From Liolophura sinensis (lineage: Eukaryota > Mollusca > Polyplacophora > Chitonida > Chitonidae): a stretch of 64,000 nucleotides of DNA. Below, piece by piece: positions 38,425-50,562 of the stretch (position 1 is the stretch's first letter; every line of letters begins with the position of its first letter). The notes beneath the pieces are model-generated. The model ran no database searches and was not told the origin of the DNA. It saw only the letters and a list, made by a program, of their open reading frames with translations. The stretch spans positions 22,799,608 to 22,863,607 of the forward strand of contig NC_088300.1 of NCBI RefSeq assembly GCF_032854445.1, in the 5' to 3' direction. A program made the position numbers and the translations under genes.

Positions 38425-38512
<88 letters not shown>
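38425..38512. repeat. Compound (CA)n-(TA)n microsatellite
   Basis: About 14 CA units followed by about 29 uninterrupted TA units. Confidence 0.97.
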
Positions 38513-38515
<3 letters not shown>

Positions 38516-38855
38516 GGGACTTTGAGGTACAGAAGACTTTGCCTTGCTAATCTCAGCCTTGCAAATGGTTCTATCACTCAGACCAGCAGATACACGTGCA
38601 ATTCTGGACAATTCATCCTTTATAATGAAGTTATGTTGGTAACTGCATTAATTACAGCAGGGTTTACTCAACAGAGAAGCTGGTACAGATGGTATATACC
38701 AGATAACACATTTACCGTAGTGATCCTAATGAAATGATGTGGAGTGGATTAACACAATAACTCATTTACTGTAATTTCCATAATTAGATGAAGATGGGCT
38801 ACAAGTTTTTGTACATGTGCATATGCACATGCTAGTTGCATGTAATATTTAGTTA

Positions 38856-39003
38856 TCTGATCAACTGCTTTTTATGCTGCAGTCAGGAATAATTCTTATT
38901 CGATGGTGACAATCTATATGGTGAGAGGAAACCCTAGCAGATCCAGGGGGAAACCTGTGACCATTCGGAAACTGGTTGGCCATCCCACGTACGACAACAG
39001 ATA
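38856..39003 (-). repeat. Diverged MetaSINE-like SINE
   Basis: Order of landmarks is kept but degraded: TTTTTATGCTGCAGTCAGGA, TTCTTATTCGATGGTGAC, ATGGTGAGAGGAAACC, GGGGGAAACCTGTGACCATT and CCCACGTACGAC. Confidence 0.7.
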
Positions 39004-39649
39004 CCAGACAGGACAAAAAGTTGCAGGAACTTGTTTCCACATATGACTAAGTATACGTACATGTCCCGTTTTTATAGATGTGCAGGTCTATAATTTACCT
39101 GTACAGATTTAAATGCACATATGTATGTTAACAAATCTGTAGTTATCTCAAACTGTAGTACTATTGGTATCTATAAATGAAATTATTTATAACATATTAT
39201 AAAATATATTTTATGAATACAACATTTCACATTTCAATTCAGACATGAAAGTACAAAAACATGTATGTGCACAATGCAGCATAACATGTAAAAATTTTAC
39301 TGAATGCCAGTCTGATTGAATGTCATTAGCTAATGCAATAATTAGGCAAACAAAGTTCTGATGACTCACAGGCATTCCTGTTGCTGTCTGCAACTCTTTG
39401 ATGTAAACCCACATTTGCTGGTAATTAACTTCTCAATGTGGACAGCTGACTTAGCACCCAGGGGTGACACAAGAGCAGAAGTGGGTACAGATGGGGTAAT
39501 ACCATGTGCTTGACTACTAATAAATTGATGGCCTAAGGCTGGTACAGTTATTCTTAAATCACAAGAGTAATTGCATGGCCTTGTGCTTTGGAAAGTGAAC
39601 ATTAAGTAGGGGTAATGGTACAGTTAGGAGACATGGGCACTGGAGTGGA

Positions 39650-39700
39650 AAAGGGGTGGGAGGTTTGGGTGAGGTGGGGGGGCGGGGTGTGTTGCTTCTG
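39650..39700 (+). other. G-rich tract with G-quadruplex potential
   Basis: Several runs of three or more G (GGGGTGGG, TTTGGGTG, GGGGGGCGGGG) spaced by one to seven bases fit the usual G-quadruplex pattern. Sequence pattern only. Confidence 0.6.
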
Positions 39701-40441
39701 GGGTTGGATCTGGGAAGCAAGTACATGTACATGCACATGTAACACTAGGAAAAATTGGTGGCTCGAGGTCGGCTTTGAAAACAGTGACCTAAACTAAGCT
39801 GGCTCCATTTAGACCTGCTTTTTCTGACAGCCAATTTTGGTGGCCTTAATGACTCCGTTTATTTCACTATTTTCATCATTGTAAACGCAAAACGACAACT
39901 GCCGGCTCAGATGCATATTAACACACAATGTGACAGGTGTGAGATCGCACCCTCTGAAGGCGAATCAAACGCAACATCTACTAATCAGACCACAAGCAGT
40001 GTAAATGCTAACAGCCATAAATTGGTACAGTTTGGACTACCATTTAGATGTCTTTTGCGCCACACCTTCTTGTCTTGTCATTGAATGGTCAATCTGTCAA
40101 TCAATGCATCCTATACAAGTGACATGGTTTCACTGGCTCTTCTCAACATGCCTTAAGTAAAGATTTTATCCACAACAGCATAAATACTTGTACTGTACTT
40201 TAGAAATGAAGCCTGTTATAGACTGAAAACACTATCCATTGCCAACTGTGTAGGGAAGATTTCTCATACAACAATGAGACAAAAACTGATGAAACCCGAT
40301 GGACTAGAAATGCAGCACAAGTCTCAATAGTGAAAATCTTCCACATCATTTGTGTATGAAAGGTTAACATTAACACAGTGTACCACCTTCTGAAGACAAA
40401 ATTTACACTGTATTAACCAATACAATGACACTGTATATATA

Positions 40442-40647
40442 CCCTAAATTTCATCCATGACTAACTTGCCAATTTTTCCTGATCCTGAGAGTTCCATTGA
40501 TTTTAGAAAGGTGTTTTGAGGTTTACTTGGAACACGGGATGACATTCTACTTGAAAACTGTAAGTTTCAGCACCAGAAATAGTATGTTGTGACAATTATT
40601 TACCTCTAAAAATGCACTTTTGTGGGTGAAATTTTATGTCATTTGTG
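40442..40647. mobile_element. MITE family A, copy 2
   Basis: Left end CCCTAAATTTCATCCATGAC and right end GGGTGAAATTTTATGTCATT (final bases degraded to TGTG), flanked by TA (40440-40441, 40648-40649). About 80% similar by eye to the 22.6-kb copy. Confidence 0.85.
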
Positions 40648-42950
40648 TATATATGCAGATGTAGTTCAGTTTGACACCTTCTGATGTAATAGTTACCAAT
40701 AATATGAATCAGGATAGGAATATGATCTCTATAAACAAAGAAAATAATGTAATTTATGGAAACAAAGGGTTTGCATCCTGAAGTCAAATCACAAAAAAAA
40801 AAATGCCCAAGTATAATTTACCAGCATGGTTTTTGATAACATCCAGACTTAACTATTTAATTGGTATCATTTTTTCCCTAATTATCTGTAATTAATTACT
40901 TTTATCTGTCTTTATCTATGACGTTTAAAAAAATAGTTGTTTACCAGCTTATTTAGGGGGGTATACATTAATGTTTGTCAGAAGAGTACGACATGCTCAT
41001 TCGGAAACATGCCAAAAATGGACACTCTGAAGTGGCGCTGTAAAAGACAGCTGACATGCAAACTGGAACTACTGTACAGTCCAATAAATCTCATCAAATA
41101 CCACAATGAGGCAATTAGCATTTATTGTTGGATGTACAGTGTTCGTGAAATTCCATGGATCAAAACAATGTCCAAGGTAAAAGATTTTTTCAGAGGGATA
41201 GAAGTGTCAAGAAGATGCTACATGTAGAAGGCCAGCCAGACAAAGTACCCACTTCTAATATTGGATTTCACCCCAAATCTATTTGATTGTTTATAGGAAA
41301 CATGTCCTTGCCTTACAAATGTCAACATCCTGTGATGCTAAACTAAATCAAAAATGTCACAGGAAATACATCTACTGTAATCTAACTTTCCATGGTTTCG
41401 CTAAACAATAATGCAGTGTGGTTTTTAGAATTTTTAGCATAGAAAATGCAAATACTAGTACTTTTATAATGCACACTTAGTCAAAACCTTTGAAGGTTTT
41501 GGCAATTTTTCAACATAGTTTCAAACCTTTTCACGAATTCTGCAAACCCTGATACACACAGATACATGTATAGACCATGAATCAAAATCTTCTTATATAC
41601 TTTCTGTCCCACTATCTCGCATGTAAGTGAGTAGAACATTGATTTACCTCTTCCATCCAATCCAGAGCCTGAAAACACGATCCTGTGTTAACAACAGTAT
41701 CTCCAACAGTCAAAAAGAAAGTCACTCAGGCCCAGACGATGGATCAACAAAGTTGGGTGTCAGGGTGAGTGTGGGCAATGATGAGCTACCCTCTACTCCA
41801 GACAGTCAATATATACCACTATGAAAAAGTCATTATTCAGGATCCAGGCACATCATGAAAGAAGCTAGTTAAAAGTTCTGGCTTCAGGCGACTTTTTGTC
41901 CAAGTTTAAAGACGTTCATCAGTTTCTGCAGAGTTCTGGATATCATTACAGTACCTTACTGTGCCCGATTCTTTATTCCTTACACACATGTATCCACAGG
42001 AAGCAGAGGGAGTTTGGTAAATCTAAGACCACATCTCCACATGGCCATCTCCAGCCAGACCATGTGGGAGGAATTCCCTACAGACTAACCCCTTCAGACC
42101 TCAGGTCATTAGAGAGGCTCAATTTAAAACAATTTAGACTGGAGTGGAGGATCTGTAAACAACACATGTCTGCCATTTCATTTCCTGACCAGCTCCAGTG
42201 TTGACATATTCTGAGGTCAGAAACCCTTCCTCAGCTGCTGGTACAGCAGAGGTGAATTGAAAAACCAGATCTAGCACAAGGCTGGGCCTTGCATGTTTGG
42301 TGGCCAGGGGGAAGTGGTCAACCATTAAATAGGCAGAGATAGGCCAGATAATTGGAGTAATTATGAAGGGGTCAGCCTTCACTGACAGTCCCCATGTGTT
42401 TGACTACAGCACATTTTGTTATTACTGCACATCTGCACTATGTGTCCCCTAGGATGTGGGGGGTGTGGAGGATTTGGCAAGGGGAGTAAACAAGGCTTAT
42501 CCGAAGTTATCACCTATATTTCAGGATCTTTACCTCAGTGTGAATATGTACCTGAAGCCAATACATATACATATACATATAGATATGAAGTGACAACTAA
42601 CAACCCTTATTATTCTAAAGTTTACATGTGGTCTACGTTCATTTCCTGGATTGCTGTTCATGATTAGTCCTAGCCTAAAGGAGATTATTTACTCATAACG
42701 TGACTGTCAGCTATATGGCTGGAGAAACCAAATTTGAGTTAATTTAATGTACCAAACTTTGGTTTGTTCCAAAAGAAAAATGTCCACGTCTTGAATGCCA
42801 CACCGATGTAAAATAAGTGGTCTTCAAACAACTATTTAATGTCCAAACAGAGCTGTGAATGTCTAATATGTCACTTATGCTGTACAAACAATAACATCAC
42901 GGGAATCTAAAAACATTAAGTCCAAGCCTGGGATTGAACTCGCATTGTGT

Positions 42951-43087
42951 AACTCCAACAAATAATGCAATATGATGCAAGATTCAATATTTTGGTCTTA
43001 TTTAAACCATTTTCAAGAATTCTCGAAAAAGGTTTAAATAAAATTGAATCATTGAATCATATATCATCTTGCATCATTTGTTGAAGT
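42951..43087. mobile_element. Foldback (long inverted repeat) element
   Basis: Left arm: AACTCCAACAAATAATGCAA ... TTATTTAAACC. Right arm: GGTTTAAATAA ... TTGCATCATTTGTTGAAGTT. The arms are imperfect inverted repeats of about 55-60 bp around an ~18-bp centre (TTCAAGAATTCTCG). There is no coding capacity. Confidence 0.8.
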
Positions 43088-43384
43088 TGCCACAGTACAT
43101 ATACGTATACAGAATATCAACTTTCAGCTATGAAAGAATATTTGAGAAGAAATCTTTGGTACATAATGTACACGTTCTATTATTTTTCAACTGAATTGCT
43201 GGCTTTCTTTCTTTAAAGTACAGGACAAACAGGCATCTTGGGAGGCAAACATCTCAGTATACAACTACATGTCAATGTATTTTACACACAGCTGTCAGCA
43301 AGTTTACTATACATGGGCATAGCTTTGTATACATACATGTATGTCCATGAAGTCTTCCACTATGTGAGAACATCTGCCACTGTT

Positions 43385-43950
43385 ATTTAACACTGGTAAA
43401 AGAGTGTAGGTGGAAGATAACACATTTCAAACAAAAACAACCCTAACAACTGTAAATTGTACATAACTTTCAGACTGACATCTCAGAGAAAAAGACCAAC
43501 TATTATCTAACACTGACATATGCGTGTAGATGGAAGGTTACACATTAGAGACCAAAAACAAAACTGCACACACATTTTATATCACTACCCAGGTTACCTC
43601 AATCTACATTTACCTCATTACTTGTTTGTAACTGTAAGAAATTGCACATCTCACTATGAAAGATCAGATGAGTCATTATACAACACTGACAAACATGCGT
43701 AGGTGGAAGATAACATATTACAAACAAAAAGAAACCATTGCAACTTGACAACTATAAACTGCACACACATTTTACACCATTTCCCAGGTTACTACCATCT
43801 ACATCTGCTTCATTATGTAACTCTAAGAAATGTACATCTCACTGTGAAATGCCAGTCTGACTATTTAACACTGACCGATGTGTGTAGGTGGAAGATCATG
43901 CGCTAGAAACAAAAACAAACCACTGCAACTTGACAACTGTAAATTGCATA
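43385..43950. repeat. Degenerate tandem repeat, ~180-bp period
   Basis: The landmark CACTG...GTAGGTGGAAG recurs near 43391, 43511, 43685 and 43870, followed each time by AACAAAAAC-like and ACTGTAAATTGCA-like segments. The first unit looks internally deleted (~120 bp), later ones are ~175-185 bp. Confidence 0.78.
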
Positions 43951-44217
43951 GATCAATGTATGCTTCACCTCCATGAGGGATGGTATTGGGTGCTAATAGG
44001 GATGGACCATGGTGTAGAGTGAGGGCTCCAGGCTGACATGTTGATTGATGTGGTGGGTATAACAGTGTCAATACCTGGTACACACAGCATGTGGGCTAAA
44101 AGGGTGATAAAACACAAGATGAGTGACGGATAGCCATCATGGGTTTTTCACATCTACATGCCCTAATTCTTCTAAAATTTGGGACAGTGTTGAAAGTAAA
44201 ATATTACATTTTTTTAC

Positions 44218-44290
44218 CAGCCTTTTGGAAAAGTAGAGATATGAGTACATTTTTTTTCCAGCCTTTTGGAAAAGTAGAGATATGAGTACG
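44218..44290. repeat. Tandem duplication of ~37 bp
   Basis: CCAGCCTTTTGGAAAAGTAG + AGATATGAGTAC occurs twice, separated by a T tract. Confidence 0.93.
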
Positions 44291-44355
44291 TTGTTCATTA
44301 GATGGTCTAACCATGTGAGAAAAAGGAAACTCAATATTCCTTCTAGAATTACATA

Positions 44356-44613
44356 TACAGGGTGTCCCAGAAGTCGCGCACCATCCTGGTTGAGGAATGA
44401 ATGAGCTACAGAGCCGTGTGTTGCCCCATCTCTTCCAAACACAAAAACCAATTCAACTCTTTCTTGTACTGTTAGTTTATTAGGCATAATTAACTCAATA
44501 TTATTTAGGCAGAACATAAAGAGAGAAAAAAAATTTAAAATCAGTATTAAATCTGAAACACAGAAAAAAAAATGGAAATCAGGATGGTGCATGACATCTG
44601 GGATACCCTGTAT
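44356..44613 (-). mobile_element. Mariner/IS630-like element, internally deleted
   Basis: Terminal inverted repeats of ~31 bp: left TACAGGGTGTCCCAGAAGTC and right GACATCTGGGATACCCTGTA, continuing into matching CACCATCCT/AGGATGGTG. TA lies at both ends, as expected for a mariner-type target site. On minus, ATG 44487 opens a short frame. Confidence 0.85.
44390..44487 (-). pseudogene. Transposase N-terminal remnant
   Basis: Encodes MPNKLTVQERVELVFVFGRD and GATHGSVAHSF. This resembles the N-terminal helix-turn-helix segment seen in mariner/IS630-type transposases (pattern 'LT..ER.E.V..YGR.G.....VA..F', from memory of the family). It runs straight into the terminal repeat, so the catalytic DDE/D region is gone. 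Non-autonomous relic. Confidence 0.65.
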
Positions 44614-44662
44614 ATTGGCTAAAATGAGCAGATCGTGTTTCCCAAATTTTAAAGAAATAAGG

Positions 44663-47600
44663 TATGTCCATACCTGCACAGTCATGGGTATGACTCACAC
44701 AGAAGACCTAGTTATGAGGTCTTAACACCTTCTTATACACAAAGGTATGTTATGTTCATGGTGCTTTGGGCTAAAACAAACTTCACAACTTTTAAGTTAA
44801 AAAAACAGCTCACAGATCTTTCAAATTACTTGGGTCTTACACACAAAGAGGAAAGTACATGCACACACTACAGAAGGCAAAATCCAACACATAGAGAATT
44901 TCCATAATTGTAATAAGAACATAAATTATAAAAAAAAGCAGTAACAAAAGCTGTACTGTCCTATAGTTTACAATGCTGCATGGAAGCATCAACTCAGCTA
45001 CTGTATGGTGAAGGATATACAAACGTACATACATTTACACATGTTTTGTTCATCAATGTACACATATTAACAGCTATTTAGTCTTTTCACATCTGTATAC
45101 TACAATCATTGGGTTAGCCAGCTACCCATAGAAGAAAATGAAATCTGGACACCCTGCTATAATAAAATGGTCTCAAAAAGGGATGTTTGGACACCCTCTT
45201 TAACATTTGCAGATAACACCTTGATTCCATGGCCCGTGGCACACCACAATAGGTTAAGCCAGGGGGTGGTCTCAGTATCTTTGAGGCACCCATTTCTGAC
45301 AAACTTTACATGGGAGATATATAGACAACAGGAGGAAGCTGGAAACGAGACGGGCTGATTTCCAGTTCTGGCTGAACCTCTGCACACCACATTGGTGGAC
45401 AAGAGAGAAAACCCAGCTTTTCTCCCCTCATATACATGTTGATAAACAACTGCTACATGTAAACTGAGACGTTTTCCATTATTATGTTACGTAACAACAT
45501 CCTTTGAATAACAAGCATGTTTCAAATGTGGATTATATATATATATATATATATAAACAATAGGTCTTTAAACGGCCATAGTTACAGTTGATGAAATAAG
45601 ACGCCAATGTAACAGTGAATAACCAACGCCTGTCGTGCACCACCCAACATTCTCCGCAGTCCTTCACTCTCACCAAAAATAAACTGTCATTCCCTGTTTC
45701 ATTCAGGGATCAACCATATTTATCCCCACACCATCCTTACAAAAGGGTCTGACCACACAGATTGACAACAGAATGACCTTTCACCTTCTGGCCAAAAGGT
45801 ACACTATAGCAGAAAGATGGGATTGGCTCTTGCTTTGAAGTTATGATCAGTCAAGCTTCAACATTATGCTCCCAAAAATTAGGTGTTTGGAAGCATTCTT
45901 GTATTTCTTTCTTGTTTACCGGGCATAGTTACAGTGTTTCATGTCAAATTACATGTACCTTGGTTTCAGTCTAAATTTCTGATAGTAAACCGATACAACT
46001 TTCAGAGTTCTCTTACATGAACGGGGACATCTAATTCTCACATTTCAAGGAACATACATTTATTCATGGAGTCTAGCACACAGACATGTTTTCTCACAAG
46101 AATTTGCCTATTTGTAACTGTTTAATGCCATGTTTACAAACATCTTAAAGCATGCAGAAAACGTTTTTTAAGCAGTTAATGACGTTGATAATTACCTAAA
46201 CAAAACTCTAATATGAGTTGTTCTTGCAAGAGGAAGCACTTATATCTGAAATTAGCAGAGCAAAAATGAAACTTTTATCAATGAACAACTTGTAATTATG
46301 TCATTTTAGTGACAATTCACATAAGGATGTTCAATACCCTTACTGAAAGCACATCAACAAGGAATGGTCGCCAGCTTTTTGTAAAAACACACAAGTCAAA
46401 CTCTTTCATAACTTATGAGTCAATCTTGCGAAAGGTATGTATGATTTACCCGACCGCAATGGTTTAAGGGTACCTTTAAAAAGAAAAAAGCTTAATTCTC
46501 CCCCAAAATGCAGTGTTTGTGCAACTTGATAAAGAAGGACATACATGTTTATTGTAATTCAACATTTCACTCTATGTTCAAGGTATACACTGTGTATGTA
46601 TCAAGATTATTATATATATATAGTTATGTGTATTACCAAACACCACATGCAATCCCACATTCAATAAAGAACAGAGTGAATATAAAACTAATAGGGTACA
46701 TGTATTCTAAAATGTTCTTTTAATTTAGAGACAATTCAAGTTAATTTTTGGATATGATAACATTAATACACAAGAATTCATCATTTTGTAGCAAACCTTT
46801 TGATGAACATGAATAACCACTGGAACGGTCAAAAAGTGCCAGAAACGACTTCAAAAATTTGACGAAAGCCATGTAGTCTCATGCTATCTTAACTAAACTT
46901 TCTGACATCACCATGTTGTTTTTAGGGGAAGATTCTGACACAGGTTTTTTAGTGTGAGAAACAAAACCCTGTGTGAAAAGGGGCCCATGTTGGGTTCCCA
47001 TCCCTCTCACACTAACACTTTAATGTCTATGGTGTAGGAGGAGCCCATATGGGGCGGGGATGGGAGACTGGATGAAGTGATAGGTGATCCATGGACAAGG
47101 CTATAAGATCTCTGGGGGTGAGTTTGTTTTGGAAGTCTTATTGTACAGGAGAATCTGACTAACCCTACAAGCTATCAGTAGGTACAATACGTATGTATAT
47201 AAGCTTGGAGCAGTGCTCCCAAGGGGGCTGGCAAAGTTCGAGGAAAACAGAAAACACTGACATTCTTCAGCAGAGCCGTCACCAACCTTTCCTTCAAAGA
47301 ACACAATTTTTTTTCTTACTGCTTTTCTTTCGGGGGCTACATTTCTTCACGATTCACCCCACATGTGCACTGGGCATTTCCGCGTTAAGATGGCTTGTGT
47401 ATTTGTCAGCTGTTGCCGTGTAGTTTGCATTTGCTTTGTTTTTCGCTTGGTATGTTTGCCTTATAAGAGAAAGTCAGCAGGGCTGGAGACACATATGGAG
47501 GCAGTTGAAATTCCTTCATTACACCCATATCACTTACTGCTGGCAGGCTCAAAAATTCTCCCTTTGTTTTCCAAATTTCTTCCATTAGGAGACTTAAACC

Positions 47601-48955
47601 GTGGGGACTGTGGTAGGTTGAAGAGCATTTGAAAAGATTACAATGCTTATTCAACAGGCCTCCAACCTGTATACACATGTACCTAGCAGACATGTGTTCT
47701 TCCTCTACATATACATTGTTTTACATTTCAAAAGGCTCTGATGAAATAGTCTGAATTTCCACACCAAATGTCAAACATTTACCCAAACACTGATGCACTT
47801 TTACAACTTAAACTCAAAATTAGATGCGCTCCTAAACAATTGCAGGTTTATGTTTGGAGGAAAACATACGAATAAGGTGAGCCTGAAACTTGCAAAACCA
47901 GCTCAATGTACATGAATACCTGACTTACAGTACAGTTGTATATCACAAACCTCATCAAAGCACGAACATTTTAAAACCAGTTTCAAAAATTAGGAATCAT
48001 AATTTTTTTTTCCACAGTGCTTCAGTGAGGCCATTTGAAACTACTACACAACACCCACTTTTCCCAATCTTCATCGCTATGAAATCAACTGTCAGATATA
48101 TCCAACACGCAATCTAATGACATATAAAGTAGTATTCTCTAGTTTGGCACTACATGACAAAGAGCTTACATTTTCATTTACTCTATTTCATGTGTCTATT
48201 ACAGACACATTAACAGGTACTGTAGCAGACATGTTAACAGGAAGTGTACCTACACCCTGCGTTATATGCAAAAAGGTTGAGGAATTCAGCACTTAAGGCC
48301 AAGCTTATAAATATGTTTGTTAGGTGTAACTGATCTAATCCTCAAACATGGGCCCTGCTCCAAGGTTTTATTGGGATCGCTCAGGCTAGTGATCTTCTTC
48401 ATCAGGAATGGGAAACAAAAAAGATATCCCTACCAACTTACCCGACATTTTGTGATGGGGTTAGGTTATACACGACAATTTTTGGATGGCCTCTTTCAAC
48501 CAATCTAATACAATAACATGCATGCAACTACTACATGTGCATGTCTAACTACTCAGCATTAATAAATCCATACATCTCCCCCCCCCTCCCTCCACACACA
48601 AAAAAAGTAACCAAAATGGATGGGATAAATAAGTCTAAAGACCAAAAGGTAAAAAATCTTCATATGAAATAATGCTGGACACACTTGTACTGTGTAATTT
48701 GCTATTTAATGTGTCAATATTTTCTGTTTAACACATCTATAGGCTCTATCAATTGGGTTAATAGCCAAAATGTAACAGGGTAATACAGATGAGAAAAACT
48801 GTATGGTGCCAAAAAGACTGTAAGAATCAATAAATTTTCATACAAGGTCAACTAATTGTAAACTTCGTATAAGTACTAACAGTAGACAAGACATAATCAG
48901 GTTTTAGCCAGGATGAATAAACTTGTCAGATGAGAGAGTTGATACTCCCATCTCA
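44663..48955. other. Noncoding interval
   Basis: No recognised exon. Has an AT microsatellite (45533-45555), a short terminal fragment of MITE family B near 48262-48292 (GCAAAAAGGTTGAGGAATTC), and ordinary AT-rich sequence. Confidence 0.7.
45533..45555. repeat. (AT)n microsatellite
   Basis: About 11 uninterrupted AT units. Confidence 0.93.
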
Positions 48956-50562
48956 CTAATAGGAATACAAAGTTACAAATTCTGCAGTTCTACCAAGATG
49001 ACAACACTACATTGTATGATCTCACTTATACAAAGTTACAAATTCTGCAGTTCTGCCAAGATGACAACACTACATTGTATGATCTCACTTATACAAAGTT
49101 ACATATTCTGCAGTTCTGCCAAGATGACAACACTACATTGTAGGACCATGCCAAGACTATGATCTCCCTTATACAAAGCCACAATTTCTGTGTCTCTGCC
49201 AAGATGACAAGACTGTGATCTCACTTATACAAAGCCACAATTTCTGTTATCTCTACCAAGATGACAAGACTATGCAAGACTATGATCTCCCTTAGACAAA
49301 GCCACAATTTTCTGTATCTCTGCCAAGATGACAAGACTGTGATCTCACTTATACAAAGTTACAAATTCTGCAGTTCTGCCAAGATGACAACACTACATTG
49401 TATGATCTCACTTATACAAAGTTACAAATTCTGCAGTTCCGTCAAGATGACAACACTACATTGTATGATCTCACTTATACAAAGTTACAAATTCTGCAGT
49501 TCTGCCAAGATGACAAGACTGTGATCTCACTTATACAAAGCCACACTTTCTGTTATCTCTACCAAGATGACAAGACTATGCAAGACTATGATCTCCCTTA
49601 GACAAAGCCACAATTTTCTGTATCTCTGCCAAGATGACAAGACTGTGATCTCACTTATACAAAGTTACAAATTCTGCAGTTCTGCCAAGATGACAACACT
49701 ACATTGTATGATCTCACTTATACAAAGTTACAAATTCTGCAGTTCTGTCAAGATGACAACACTACATTGTATGATCTCACTCATACAAAGTTACATATTC
49801 TGCAGTTCTGCCAAGATGACAACACTACATTGTAGGACCATGCCAAGACTATGATTTCCCTTATACAAAGCCACAATTTCTGTGTCTCTGCCAAGATGAC
49901 AAGACTGTGATCTCACTTATACAAAGCCACAGTTTCTGTATCTCTGCCAAGATGACAAGACTGTGATCTCACTTATACAAAGTTACAAATTCTGCAGTTC
50001 TGCCAAGATGACAACACTACATTGTAGGACCATGCCAAGACTATGATTTCCCTTATACAAAGCCACAATTTCTGTGTCTCTGCCAAGATGACAAGACTAT
50101 GATCTCCCTTATACAAAGCCACAATTTCTGTATCTCTGCCAAGATGACAAGACTGTGATCTCACTTATACAAAGCCACAATTTCTGTGTCTCTGCCAAGA
50201 TGACAAGACTATGATCTCCCTTATACAAAGCCACAATTTCTGTATCTCTGCCAAGATGACAAGAATGTGATCTCACTTGTAAAAAACCACAATTTCTGTA
50301 TCTCTGCCAAGATGACAAGACTGTGATCTCCCTTATACAAAGCCACAATTTCTGTATCTCTGCCAAGATGACAAGACTGTGATCTCACTTATACAAAGCC
50401 AGAATTTCTGTGACCTCACCTAAACAAAGTCATGAATTCTGTAGTATGACATGGCTGTGACCTCACTTCAACAAAGTTACAATTTCTGTATCTCTGCCAA
50501 GATGACAAAACTGTGGCTTCACTTATATACAAAGTCACAAATTCTGCAGCTCTGCCAAGATG
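48956..50562. repeat. Minisatellite 3: mixed 63-bp and 56-bp units, ~26 copies
   Basis: Type A unit (63 bp) contains TACAAAGTTACAAATTCTGC, CAGTTCTGCCAAGATGACAA and CACTACATTGTA. Type B (56 bp) contains TACAAAGCCACAATTTCTGT, CTCTGCCAAGATGAC and AAGACTGT. Types alternate in blocks. The block around 49255 recurs at 49561 (306-bp period), and a GTAGGACCATGCCAAGACTA junction recurs near 49141, 49831 and 50024. The last ~170 bp are degenerate. Confidence 0.96.

Larger units (their letters stand above)
38513..42950. other. Noncoding interval with SINE relic and MITE
   Basis: Contains a diverged SINE (38856-39003), a G-rich tract (39650-39700) and MITE family A copy 2 (40442-40647). Open frames here are short and unrecognised. 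Confidence 0.7.
44161..44662. mobile_element. Outer MITE, host of a nested mariner-like element
   Basis: Left CCCTAATTCTTCTAAAATTT + GGGA, and right TCCCAAATTTTAAAGAAATA + AGG, are inverted repeats of about 24 bp. Without the nested 44356-44613 element it would be ~245 bp. It also contains a 37-bp tandem duplication (44218-44290). Confidence 0.72.

Noticed and set aside
41599-42204. Possible protein-coding stretch with frames of 65-102 codons
   Set aside because: No family resemblance, no consistent splice sites, and frames of this size are expected by chance here.
44137-44685. 182-codon minus-strand frame read as one gene
   Set aside because: It runs through two nested transposable elements and their terminal repeats; only ~33 codons resemble transposase.
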